From Dasypus novemcinctus (taxonomy: Eukaryota; Chordata; Mammalia; Cingulata; Dasypodidae): DNA of 64,000 nt. Both the position numbers and the translations under genes were made by a program. Where the stretch lies: contig NW_026688628.1 of assembly GCF_030445035.2 (NCBI RefSeq), positions 992,001 through 1,056,000 of the forward strand. The letters run 5' to 3'. The notes beneath the pieces were generated by a model. That model was not told the DNA's origin and did no database searches. It was given only the letters and a program-made list of their open reading frames with translations. Shown here one piece after another: positions 10,647 through 22,600 of the stretch. Every line of letters begins with the position of its first letter. Positions within the stretch are counted from its first letter, which is position 1.

Positions 10647-11098
10647 GCCCACCCCAAGACATATACTTGTCAAATTATCTGATGTTCAAGACAAAGAGAA
10701 AATTCTAAAAGCAGCAAGAGAAAAGAAAACCATCACATACAAGGGAGGCTCCATAAGATTAAGTGCTGATTTCTCATCTGAAACCATGGAGGCAAGAAGG
10801 CAGTGGTATGATATGGTCAAGGTACTAAAAGAAAAAAAATTCCAACCATGAATACTCTACCCAGCTAAACTAGCATTCAAAAATGATGGAGAGTTCAAAA
10901 TATTCAGAGATAAACAGAAATTGAAAGAGTATGTCAACAGGAAACCTCCCCTTCAAGAAATATTAAAGGGAGTTCTGCAAGAAGAAAGGAAAAAACAGGA
11001 CAGGCAGAGTTGGGGGAGAGTTCAAGAGCAATAAAATAAGAAAAAAGAGAAGAAAGAAAAAACAAACAAAATATGACAAACACAAGTCCAATCAAAAT

Positions 11099-14000
11099 AT
11101 GGCGAACATAAATAATTCCATGAAAGGAATAACACTGAATGTCAAAGGATTAAACTCACCTATTAAAAAATTCAGACTGAGACATTGGATAAGGAAATAT
11201 GACCCACCGACATGCTGTCTACAAGACACACATCTTAGACCCAGAGATTCATGAAGGCTGAAAGTGAATTGTTGAAAAACAATCTTACCAGCAAACAATA
11301 ACCAAAAAAAGTCAGGAGTAGCATATTAATATCAGTCAAAATAGACTTTAAATGTGAAACAATTGTGAGAGACAAAGAAGGAGACTACATATTAGTGAAA
11401 GGGACAATGTCTCAAGAAGAACGAACAATCATAAATATTTATGCTCCTAACAAGGGTGCCTCTAAATACGTGAGGCAAACACTGGAAAAACTAAGTGAAA
11501 GAATACACGCATCAACAATTAGAGTGGGGATTTTAATACACCACTATCAATTCTGGACAGAACATCTCAAAAGAGAATCACTAAAGAAACAAAATATTTG
11601 AAGAGTGTATTAGAGAAGTTGCATCTAATAGACATATAAGGATCATTACACCCAAATAGAGCAGGATATACATTTTTTTCAAGTGCACATAGACCATTCT
11701 CGAAGATAGACCATATGCTAGGCCACAAAGAAAGGCTTAATGAATTCAGAAAAATCAAAATCATACAAAATAATATCTCTGACCACAGTGGAGTGAAGCT
11801 GGAAATCTGCTAGGGCCAGAGGCCCAGATTTCAAACCAAGATATGGAAATTAAACAGCACACTCTTAGAAAAACAGCGGGTCAAAGAGGAAATCTCAAAA
11901 GAAATCAATAACTACCTTGAAATAAATGATAATGATAACACAACATACCAAAATTTATGGGACGCAGCAAAAGCAGTACTGAGAGGGACATTTATAGCCA
12001 TAAATTCATACATCAAAAAAGAAGAAAGAGCAAAAATTGAAGAATTAACTGCACATTTGGAGGAATTATTAAAAAAAACAACAAAGTAATATCACAGGAA
12101 GAAGAAAGAAAGAAATAACAAAGATAAGAGCAGAATTAAAGGAAATAGAAAATAAGAAAGCACTTGAAAAGATAAACAAGACCAAGAGCTGCTTTTTTGA
12201 GAAGATCAATAAAATTGACAAACCTTTAGCGATACTAACAAATAAAAAAAGAGAGAAGATGCAAATACACAAAATAAGAAATGAGAAAGGAGATATCACC
12301 ACTGACCCCACAGAAATAAAGACTATCATAACAGGATACTTTGAAAAACTATATTCCAACAAAAATGACAATTCAGAGGAAATGGACAAATTCCTAGAAA
12401 CACATAAGCAGCCAACATTGACGAAAGAAGAAATTGATGATCTCAACAAACCAATCACAAGTAAACAGATAGAATTAAGTCATTAAAATCCTCCCAACTA
12501 AGAAGAGCCCAGGGCCAGATGGCTTCACAGGTGAATTCTACAAAACATACCAGAAAGGTCTAACACCAGTCATGCTGAAACTCTTCCAAAAATTCGAAAA
12601 GAAGGAACATTGCCTAACTCATTCTATGATGCCAACATTACCCTAGTACCAAAGCCAAACAAAGACACCACAAAAAAGGAAAATTACAGGGCAATATCTC
12701 TATTGAACCTAGACACAAAAATGCTTAACAAAATACTTGCTAATCGTATTCAACAACACATTGAACAAATTATACATGACGACCAAGTGGGATTCATTCC
12801 AGGTATGCAAGGATGGTTCAACATAAGAAAATCAATCAATGTAATATACCATATAAACTGATTGAAGGACAAAAATCACATAATTATATCTATAGATGCA
12901 GAAAAAGCTTTAGACAAAATACAGCACCCTTTCTTGATAAAGACACTCCAAAAGATCGGAATACAAGGAAATTTTTTTAACATGATAAAGAGTATATATG
13001 AAAAACCTACAGCCAACATTGTTTACAATGGAGAAATCCTGATATCCTTCCCTCTAAAGTCAGGAACAAGACAAGGATGCCCACTGTCTCCTCTTCTATT
13101 TAACAGTGCCTTAGAAGTACTTGCTCGAGCGCTGAGGCAAGAACCAGATATAAAAGGCATTCAAATTGGAAAGGAAGAAGTAAAAATTTCATTATTTGCA
13201 GATGACATGATCATATACATAGAAAACCCTGAGAGGTCTACAACAAAGCTTCTAGAACTCATAAATGAGTTCAGTAAAATCACAGGTTATAAGATCAATG
13301 CGCAAAAATCAGTAGCATTTCTGTACACCAATAATGAGCAAGATCAGGAGGAAATCAAGAAACAAATACCATTTACAATAGTAAATTAAAAAATCAAATA
13401 TTTAGGAATAAATTTAACTAAAGATGTAAAAAACTTATACACTATAAACTACACAAGACTGTTCAAGGAAATCAAAGAAGACCTAAATGAATGGAAGAAT
13501 ATTCCCTGCTCATGGATAGGAAGACTAAATATTATTAAGATGTCTATCCTACCAAAACTGATCTACACATTCAATGCAATCCCAATAAAAATCAACACAG
13601 CCTTCTTTAAGGAACTGGAAAAACTAACTATGAAATTTATTTGGAAAGGAAAGAGGCCCCGAATAGCCAAAGACATTTTAAGAAAGAAAAATGAAATTGG
13701 AGGAATCACACTACCTGACTTCAACACATACCACAAATCTACAGTAGTGAAAACAGCATGGTATTGGCATAAGGAGAGACACACAGACCAATGGAATTGA
13801 ATTGAAAGTTCTGATGTAGAACCTCATATATATAGCCGTATAATATTCGCTAAAGCCACCAAACCCTCTCAACTGGGAGAGAATGGCTTATTTAACAAAT
13901 GGTGCCTGGAGAACTGGATATCCATATGTAGAAGAATGAAAGAGGATTACCATCTCACACCTTATACAAAGATCAACTCTAGATGGATCAAAGACCTAAA

Positions 14001-14911
14001 TATAAGAGCCAAGACCATAAAGACTTTGGGAAGCAGTGTAAGGAAACATCTACAAGACCTTGTAATTGGAAACGTCTTCATGAACATCACACCAAAAGAA
14101 CGAGCAGCAAAAGAACAAATAGATAAATGGGACTTCCTCAAAATTAAAGCCTTCTGCTCCTCAAAGGAGTTTGTCAAGAAAGTAAAAAGGGTGCCTACAC
14201 AATGGGAGAAAATATTTGGCAAGCGTATATCCGATAAGAGACTTATAACTTGCAAATATAAAGAACTCCTATATCTTGAAATTAAAAGAAAACAACCCAT
14301 TTAAAAAATGGGAAAAAGATCTAAACAGACACTTCTCCAAAGAAGAAATACAAATGGCTAAAAAGCACATGAAAAATGCTCCAAATCTTTAGCTATCAGG
14401 GAAATGCAAATCAAAACTACAATGAGATACCATCTTACTCCCATAAGATTGGCAGCTTTGAAAAAAACAGAAGAATCCAAATGCTGGAGAGAATGTGAAG
14501 AAATGGGAACAGTCATCCACTGCTGGTTTGAATGCAGAAGGATCCAACCATTCTGGAGGACAGTTTTGCAGTTTCTTGAAAAACTAACCATAGATTTGCC
14601 ATATGACCCAGCAATTCCACTGCTGGGTATATACCCAGCAGAGCTGAAAAAAAGGACACAAACCAATATATGTACACCAATGTTCATAGCAGCATTGTTC
14701 ACTATCGCCAAAAGTTGGAATCAACCCAAATGCCCATGAACAGATGAGTGGATCAATAAAATGTGATATATACATACAATGGAATACTACTCGGCTTTCA
14801 GAACAAATACACTACAAACATACATGATAACATGGATAAATCTTGAGAACCTTATGTTGATTGAAGCAACCCAGGCATTGAAGGACAAATACTACATGAC
14901 CTCAATGATAT
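11099..14911 (+). pseudogene. L1 copy A ORF2 (endonuclease/reverse transcriptase), broken
   Basis: ORF2 encodes the endonuclease and reverse transcriptase that copy L1 RNA at the target. The likely start ATG is at 11099 ('MANI..SMKGITLNV'), 65 nt after ORF1. The endonuclease part is visible at 11365-11600 ('TIINIYAPN'). The reverse transcriptase part is best kept at 12610-13389, with '[12 protein letters not shown]' (motif A), '[14 protein letters not shown]' (motif B) and the catalytic 'FADDMI' (motif C, about 13195). The Cys-rich C-terminal part is at 14404-14739 ('[18 protein letters not shown]'). Several stops and frame changes (for example near 11250, 11600, 12480 and 12860) make it non-functional. 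The end is approximate. Confidence 0.85.
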
Positions 14912-17700
14912 GAAATAAGTAAACCAAGCTGCCTCAGAGAGCTAGAGACTGGAAGATAGGCTTACAGGAAATCGGGGGGTAGAGGAAGGATATACGCTGA
15001 CATCTACATAGGGGAAATCTATGATAAGCTGGCTGTAAGTATGTGTACAAGGAAGGGATAAAATGGGGGCATAATGTTACATTTGGGTGGGCCTTTGTGG
15101 CCTTGAGGGGGGCTAGGGATGGACAGATGGGTAATATTGCCCAAGAAATTGCGGGAATATGAACATAGGAGAATATCAGGTGTTGGTTGAGAGTATAATG
15201 CTGAGGAAACCTTTTAAAATATAATAAGGAAAGTTACCTGTTTAAGATACTTAAAGGGGATAATCTGATTTAAAGCAGACTTCTAGGGAATATGTGAATG
15301 CTCATTTTGCCAGAGTGGGTTATACCATCAGGTAGAGACCCATATAATGAGAGTGAAGGTATACCCACATCCTGGGGAGGACTAATGCCATCAAATAGAG
15401 GGAACTGTATCTCTCAAGAGAAATGGTGGCTCCCAGGGCATTAGGGCAGTTGAGCATGTCAAGCCCTCAACACTGGTGCAAGTATCTCTGAACATGGCCC
15501 TCAAGAAATGAAGATTGACTGTCATTGTGGGCCCCAAGGAGGGGGGCCAATATATATTGAATAGATGGATCCAACGTAACAGTGAGGGCAATAGAATTGT
15601 TTCACAAGCGTACATGAGGATGGATATAAAACATGTAATATGATACCAAAAAACATATAGGGGCCGACAGACTAATAATGTAAATCATAATGTAAAACAT
15701 AGGATATTAAACATTTTAAAAATTGTATAGCCTAAAGTATAAACCACAATGTAAACAAAAATGTTACCTTGTTTGAAAGCTATTGTCTCAATATCTGTAT
15801 ATCAGTTTCAGTAAATATGCTATGAATATGTTAAAAGATTATTGCTGTGGAAGGGAAAAGATTTTATATTGGATATGTGGGAGTACTGCATATTGTATAT
15901 ATGAATTACTGTGATCTAGGGCTCTTGTGAAGAGAAGCACAATAATTAGGAAGAAGAAAAAGAAAAAGATAGGCTGTAGAATTTTTCCAAATCAATATGT
16001 ATCCTGTATCTAACCTTTAAAGTCATCGCTATATTCCATTTTACTATTAGGGGAAACTGGCATTATATTGGATTTCACTTTTCAGGAAGTTTTGGATCAC
16101 AGAGTGGTTCAACAATGGCAGCAGAGGAATACTGGTATGAGATGTTATTCTCAGGGAACATAGGGTTGACAGGGCATGTGTCTGGGGTGCATGGAAATGT
16201 TTGGATATACTCATAGTGGAAACAATTAAAAACAACAACTGGGGGAGTGCTGGGTTCCTGGCCAGTGGGGGTGGGGCTCTTCCTTGGTCCCCAGGGGAGC
16301 AGCAGCAGTCCCCTGGGTGCAACAACAAAGACCAGGAAGGAATGAGGGTCCAATAGCGAGTCCCTGATACTAATGACTATGCTTGTGAGCCTGCACACCA
16401 GAAATAAGAACATGGCCTAGAGCAGCACTGTGCCTAAGGGTTCCCTCCTGACAGCCTCCATGTTACTCAAATGTGGCCAGTCTCAAAGCCAAACTCAGCA
16501 TATAAATGCACTGCCTTTCCCCCTGCATGGGACATGACACCCGGGGATGAGCCTGCCTGGCACTGAGGGATCACTACCAAGTACCAGCTGATCATGTAAC
16601 TAGAAAATGACCTTTAATTAAAGGTTCAACTTGGACCAGCAGAATATCCCTGTCTACATATAATAACAGGAGTTAAAAATGCTGTTTGACCTAAATTAAG
16701 GGGGAAATCGAAAGGACAAATGAGTTCATATGGCTATGAGTCTCTAAAAAAGAGTCTGGAGTTTGTCAGAAGGATTGCCCTTATGCACACCTGAGCAAAG
16801 TCTCAGCGACAGATAAAGTAGATACAACCCCAGGTATTGGTTCTTTTGAGGGCTAAAGAGACCCACAGGTTTTATGGTCATGGCAGATGGAGTTCACTGC
16901 CGTGTCAGTTGGCCCTTCTTTGGAGTTGGTTTCTCTGTGTGATGGAGCTGGACTCAGATGTGATCTCTTTTCACAAGCCTTCCCTGTTACTTTACTGGAA
17001 TTGTAGTTGATGCTGGGGTTTAATATCGATCTAGGGGATCTGAATCCCTGGACTGACAATATGATAGCCAGGCCCTGAGCCTCAACAGACTTCAAGCTCC
17101 TACACTCTTGTTTATTGGACTTATCCCACTCAGCTAACATGGAGTTGAAGAATGTCAACCACCACACCACAGAGCCAAGAGTGCCTACAACTGAAAGCAG
17201 GAGGATTACATCCAGTATCCATATGGACTCTAAGCCCCCTCTTGACATAGATGTGAAATGGACACAAACAAGCCAAGGTCCACAGGAAAGAGGAAAACAG
17301 TAAGGATCAGAGTGGACTTACTGATATTCTATTCATGAACTATTGTGGTTAGTAATTGAGAAAATGTGGCATTCGTGTGGAAAAAGTGGCCATGGTGGTT
17401 GCTGGGTGCAGGGAATGGGAGGAAGAGATGAAATGTGGAGGCATTTTTGGGACTTGAAGTTGTCCTGAGTGGTGTTGCAGGGACAATAACCGGACATTGT
17501 AGATCCTCCCACAGTCCACTGGATGGAACATGGGAGAGTATGGGCTATGATGTGGACCATTGACCATGATGTGCAGCAATGCCCAGAGATGTACTCACCA
17601 AATGCAATGGATGTGTCGTGATGATGGGGGAGAGTGTGGCTGTGGAGGGAATGGTGGGGTGGGGGGGTGAGAGTGAATGGGGACCTCATATTTTTTAAAT
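14912..17700 (+). other. Long 3' UTR of L1 copy A
   Basis: About 2.8 kb separates the ORF2 end from the A-rich tail. The whole length aligns by eye with the 3' UTR of copy B (53070-55980), and its last parts match the solitary tails at 33845, 35010, 50039, 57607 and 58173, so it is a true part of this L1 subfamily and not a separate insertion. Short open frames exist on both strands near 16850-17690; see findings. Confidence 0.75.
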
Positions 17701-17795
17701 GTAATATTTTTAAAAAATGAAAAAAAATAAAAAATTTAAGAAAATTAAAAATAAATAAATAAATAAAAATTAAAAAATAAAATAAATTGTAAAAG

Positions 17796-18635
17796 TAAAT
17801 AAATTTGATTTTAGTGATGAAGAAGCCTTTAATTATACCAAAGGCAACTGAATGTACACTTTGTATGTATTGTACAGTGTGTGATTATTATTTAATAAAA
17901 TTGTTTTTTAAAATATCAAACAATGAATGTCACCATCTAGGTAGCCATAAGTACTTGGAATGGCATGGAGGTTTGTGCAGCAGCAATTTATGGCTGCAAA
18001 TCAGAACACTCCATTAAAAGAGGTATGATAGCCAAAATGTCAACCTCCTGTGTTTAGTCAAATCTGATCAAGAATATATATTAGAAATTAATGAATACAG
18101 GTCTATGTGATTAACCAAATACCATTAATTGAACACTCTGGGTGGATTGTATGCTTTATTAAGCTGTATCAATAAATTTGATTTTTTAAGAAAAGAATAT
18201 AGATTAGAGATTTGAACATACAAGAGATAAATTACTGACTGATAGAGGAAATACCTAGGTTGTATTTTGTCACCTCTTTAAATTTTATGACAGTTTTGAA
18301 CAAAAGCAGATATTTTATTCAGAGGAAATCAAGAAGTGATATTCATAGGCAGCATTGGTAGAATTCAAGCAGGAACAGGAGGTGATCCAATGAAATTATT
18401 CAGAAAATGCAATCCATTCCTGAACAACACTGAAAAACTCCTTAAATATGTACATGAATCATGCATACTTCAAGGAGAACTCTTTCATTATCAAAAATAA
18501 AATCTTTCTCTATAACACAATGTGTGATTTAAAATTTTACTTCTTCATTTTTGAGGTCATCTTGACTCTAGGCAGGTCTATATGCACCTACTGAACAAAG
18601 AAAGGAAATATGTAGCTCTGAAGGTTTAGGAGCTG
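17796..18635. other. Gap between L1 copy A and the olfactory receptor gene
   Basis: AT-rich and non-coding as far as I can see. It includes the 3' flank of the receptor gene, and an AATAAA at 18497-18502 on the plus strand that is not in the receptor's orientation. Confidence 0.5.
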
Positions 18636-19607
18636 CTAAAACTGGCCTTTCAGCTGCTGCAAGACAAATGACACTTTGCAGACTTTCCTCCCAAAGCATT
18701 TTTTCAGAGCCTTCTTTATATCTTTATTCTTCAGACTATAGATGAAGGGGTTCAGCATGGGTGTGACCATAGTGTACATGACCGCGGCTGGTGCACCTGA
18801 ATGTGTGTTGTGTGAAGCAGCAGGACTGAGGTACACCGCTATGGTCGTGAAATAAAATAAGGAGACTACTGAGAGGTGAGATGCACAGGTTGAAAATGCT
18901 TTATATTTCCCCTGAGCTGACGAGATTGCAAATACAGAGGAAACAATCTTATAGTAGGAGAAAAGGATTCCAGCAAGGGGACCCCCAGCCAGCACTCCAG
19001 CTATTAAATACATTACTAAGTAATTGAGAAAAGTGTCAGAACAGGCAAGTTGGACCATCTGACGAAGTTCACAGAAAAAGTTTGGGATTTCTACACTTGA
19101 ACAAAAGGACAGTTGTGACACCAATAAACTCTGTAAACAGGATTCCATAACACTCATGGTCCAGGACCCCAGAGCCATCAGGACACAGATCTGGGGTTTC
19201 ATAGAGACTGTATAGTGAAGGGGGTGGCAGATGGCCACAAAGCGGTCATAGGCCATCATGGCCAGGAGGCAGTCATCCAACCCTCCAAAGAGCAAGAAAA
19301 AATACATCTGGGTGAGGCAGCCTGCATAGGTTATGATTCTACTCTGTGCCTGGATGTTCACCAGCATCTTTGGGACAGTAGTGGAGGATAAACCAATATC
19401 ACAAAGGGACAAGATTGAGATGAAGAAGTACATGGGTGTGTGGAGGTGACAGTCAATGATGATGGCCAGGATGATGAGCAGGTTCCCAAAAATGGTGACC
19501 AGGTACATGGACAGGAACAACCCAAAGAGGAGGGGTTGCACTCCTGGAACTTCTGTAAATCCCAGGAGAAGAAATTCTGAAATTTGCGTTTCATTTCCAG
19601 GTCTCAT
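18636..19607 (-). CDS. Olfactory receptor, OR7 family-like, intact
   Basis: This encodes a 323-residue seven-transmembrane odorant receptor, expected in cilia of olfactory neurons and coupled to G-olf. Visible hallmarks are an N-glycosylation site (Asn5), 'GN' in TM1 (41-42), 'LHTPMYFF' (55-62), Cys97 for the extracellular disulfide, '[10 protein letters not shown]' (118-127), 'SY' in TM5 (216-217), '[10 protein letters not shown]' (235-244) and '[12 protein letters not shown]' (282-293). Wording such as 'FFCEL' and 'QLACSDTF' fits family 7. An upstream in-frame ATG at 19649 would add 14 residues, but a splice acceptor (pyrimidine tract ending in AG at 19622-19621) lies between them, so the start at 19607 is preferred. 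No stop or frameshift interrupts it. As in most such genes the coding part is one exon and the 5' UTR exon must lie upstream. The family is clear; the exact ortholog is not. Confidence 0.95.
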   Translation of the reverse strand: MRPGNETQISEFLLLGFTEVPGVQPLLFGLFLSMYLVTIFGNLLIILAIIIDCHLHTPMYFFISILSLCDIGLSSTTVPKMLVNIQAQSRIITYAGCLTQMYFFLLFGGLDDCLLAMMAYDRFVAICHPLHYTVSMKPQICVLMALGSWTMSVMESCLQSLLVSQLSFCSSVEIPNFFCELRQMVQLACSDTFLNYLVMYLIAGVLAGGPLAGILFSYYKIVSSVFAISSAQGKYKAFSTCASHLSVVSLFYFTTIAVYLSPAASHNTHSGAPAAVMYTMVTPMLNPFIYSLKNKDIKKALKKCFGRKVCKVSFVLQQLKGQF

Positions 19608-19640
19608 GTGTCTGATGAGACTAAGAAGAAACAAAAAGGA
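19608..19640 (-). promoter_or_regulatory. Splice acceptor of the olfactory receptor coding exon
   Basis: On the minus strand a pyrimidine-rich run ending 'TTTCTTCTTAG' meets the coding exon at 19620, leaving 13 nt of 5' UTR before ATG. This is the usual gene form for odorant receptors (non-coding first exon, coding last exon). The pseudogene at 30300-31252 has a similar acceptor. Confidence 0.7.
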
Positions 19641-19659
19641 ACAAAGCAAGTAGCACTAT

Positions 19660-22600
19660 CCAAACAGAAATGTTACATTGCCTATTTCAGTGATAAATTT
19701 AATATTATATTATTTATATAGATCTTATCCCTTTAGGGTATTTGTAGTGCCACCTCTGACTAGGAATTCCATCCCCCAAACTCAGCCCTTTACCAAGAAT
19801 TCATGAACACTAGGGATTTCATGAGATATTCATTCATTTGTGGAATATGTATTGAGTTGTGACTAAGAGGCAAGTAGAGTTGTGGCAATGAGTTTACAAT
19901 GCTGTAACTCAAAAGTCCCAACCATCAGCACACATAGAATACATGCAATTAAAACACAATCATATTATAAAGGGGATGATTTCACATGCTTTAAGGAAAA
20001 GAAAGCAGGTAAAAAAAGTGAAATGATGGAGCTGTTTTTCACTTGGTGTTCAGAAAAGTCCCATATATGATGTGAAATTCAAAGAGGCACCTAAAGGAAA
20101 AGAAGGCAGTAGCCATGAGGATGTAAGGGGAAATTTGTGCCCAGTGGGATAACTTCTAGGAAAAAGACCCTAAAAACGACTTTTTTCCAGTGTTCAGAGT
20201 GAACAAGGAGGTCAGTGTGGCAGGGAAATGATTAAGAGGATAGTGAATAGAGGTGATTTCAGAGGAAGTTTAAGAACAAGGCAGACTTGTTGCTGCTGAA
20301 TCTTCAAATTCAGGGAGTTCTTTATTCATATTCTGAACCTCTCACTATTCATTAATTTGGATGCAAAGCTATCCCACCAAATGGAATGGAACTGGTCTTA
20401 TTGGCATTTTTAGAATAGCCTCCAGGCTCTGTACTATAGAAGACAACCTATTGTAATATATGAGCTTAGATGCCACTGCTCTGAGGACTGCTCACATCAC
20501 ACATCATATCCCATACACACCTCACACACACACACACATAATGCACACCTTAGCATCATTGGGCTGGAGTTAACATCATGCTCTTCTCATACTCAGCCAC
20601 ACAGATAATCCAGGAGTAAATAAAATGCAAGCTGACAACATCAGGTTTTCCATTCTCCAAGTATTTAGAAATGGTGCTCTGAAATTCTAGCTGACAAGCC
20701 TCCCATGCTCATGTAAACACAGTGCTCCCTTTTGTTATGATCACTTTATTCCCTTTATTTAAAGGAACATAAAATATCTGCTCAGTAATAAGACAGGAAG
20801 GAATTAAATAGACTTAAAAGGAAAGATAAAAACTCAAGCATCACATGAGAAATTGTGATGAAGAAATCCTTTCTTGCTTCTGATGGCAATCCAATTCCAG
20901 TTTTATCACCCTTGAAGCCAAGAAAAACTAAAAAAAGAACAAAAAGAAATTCACAAAAAAGACAAAGGCAGTGATATCTTTTTACAATGACAAGACACTT
21001 AATAGAATGGTCGCTTCAAGCATAAAATGACCTATGGGAATAAACAAATGTTTCACAACTGAAAATATGTAACTAGTACAACAATGTTGGGAATTTTTAT
21101 ATGGTGCATTTGATGTCTTTTTAAATTTTATTAAGGGCAAAATTTTTGGAATCAGATATGTCTTATTTTGAATTTTAGACTCTCAATTGTCATTCTTTCT
21201 GCATCTCTCAGAGCCTATTCAACAGCCTTATTTCAGTTCCATTGTTGCTTTTCCAGCAAGAGCAGACTGAAAATTGTTCCAGATTATGTAAAGAATAAAA
21301 GCCACCTGTGGTCCACTGCAAAGTAAAATGCCTTCCAAAGGATGGCAGAAAGTGATGCAATTTCAGAAGTAGATCTAACCCCAAAAGGCACGATGAGGAA
21401 AAACAGTTGGTAATGCAATTAAAAATTGATCTATTAATCTAATGGAAGCAGAACTTTCTAAGTTTGAAAAATAATGAGGTGAACATCATATATAATGATG
21501 ATAGACATCAACACATTCCTCCAAAAGTGTTTATAAAGACATAGAAGAACTAAATGGCAAAGAGCAAAGTTGAAGGGAAAAACTTGCAGTTTTTTGATTG
21601 AAAGTTTACTTATAAAGAAGAAGGACATACACCCTCATATATAAAGGTAGAGAGTTGCAAAAATAAGCTGCAATGGGGAATGTAAATGACCAACGGACAA
21701 CATATGTAACTTGCCCAATAGGCGTAATTGCTGAGGTGCAGGGGGAGGAGGCTGCCACACAGCTTCTCTATCCCCAAGCTGGAAGCCTGTGACCAGAAAA
21801 CCAGAGTCTCTTAAACAATAAAATAGGTCCTTTCCTCCAGCCCCCACAGCAACATTCAGGCCAAACCACAAACTCGGCTTGTACAGAGCCAGAATTGCCC
21901 CAGGTCCCTGAGTGTGCAGGAGCCCACACTATTAATAAATTGTGCTTTTATGAAATAAACTGTGGGCCTCTGGTCTTGAAGAGTGCTTTGTAAAACCTTA
22001 AAGGGTGTGTGCTGTGATATTTTTGAATAATTTTGCAGTAAAGACCTGATCTTTCTAAAAAAAAAAAAAAGGCCACTGAGTAAATGTTGTAGTATATAAA
22101 TTCCACCCATTATATAAAAACAACTTTTTTTATGTGACTATCCAATGTGTGAGTATATGCCTCATGAAATGCTACTGAAAGGAAATATCTACCTCCATTA
22201 TATTAGATATTTCCTATCAAAGAGACATTTGCTTAAATATAACTCATCCTAAATGTAAAACAAAAAAAAGTAATGCCTCAATTCACTGAACATTCTGCCA
22301 CTGCTGCTAGCCCATTCCCCTATTCCCACCTTACTACAAAACTCCTTGGACAGGTATTTCCCTTTTCCTGGAACTGCTTTATCCCTGCTTTTCCCTCTTC
22401 TAAATGGGTTTCCTTTCTCCTTTCTTAGTCATCTGTAATGTGTCCTGTATTACTGACTCAAATGGACAATCATTTTTAACATAAAAAAAAAATCCATTAT
22501 CTTAGCAGGCCTGAGAACTAGTACAATGATCATTCAGCTCTGGGTCAGGCTGGAGTCGATCCCAGATGAGCTCAAGTCAAAACTCCCAAATTCCATCCAA

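Larger units (their letters stand above)
7036..11034 (+). pseudogene. L1 copy A ORF1, split by a retrovirus
   Basis: ORF1 encodes the RNA-binding chaperone of LINE-1. The likely start is the ATG-ATG at 7036, shared with copy B at 46721. The frame is broken by an early stop (about 7105), then stays open from 7213. That part is charged and heptad-like (the coiled coil) and is followed by the start of the RNA-recognition region around 7460-7630. The retrovirus enters at 7635. ORF1 resumes after the target duplication at 10653 with the C-terminal domain ('KILKAAREK', 'ADFSSETMEARRQWYD'), passes one in-frame stop near 10849 and ends at 11034. An open frame at 7213-7716 is an L1-retrovirus chimera, not a gene. 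Confidence 0.8.
6137..17795 (+). mobile_element. L1 copy A, full-length but inactive LINE-1
   Basis: This LINE-1 runs in order through a 5' UTR (about 6137-7035, starting near a GGGGCAAGATGG motif and pyrimidine-rich in the middle), ORF1, ORF2, a 3' UTR of about 2.9 kb and an A-rich end (about 17700-17795). An endogenous retrovirus of about 3 kb (7635-10646) interrupts ORF1. Subtracting it leaves about 8.6 kb, longer than human L1 because of the long 3' UTR. Layout and sequence match copy B at 45453-55990. Both ORFs carry stops and frame breaks, so it cannot now make working proteins. I could not find a clear target-site duplication, so the outer edges are approximate. Confidence 0.85.

Noticed and set aside
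16047..16413. Minus-strand open frames of 93-112 codons in the L1 3' UTR.
   Set aside because: They overlap each other in different frames, and I could not find the same frames open in the other L1 copies, unlike the frames listed in findings.
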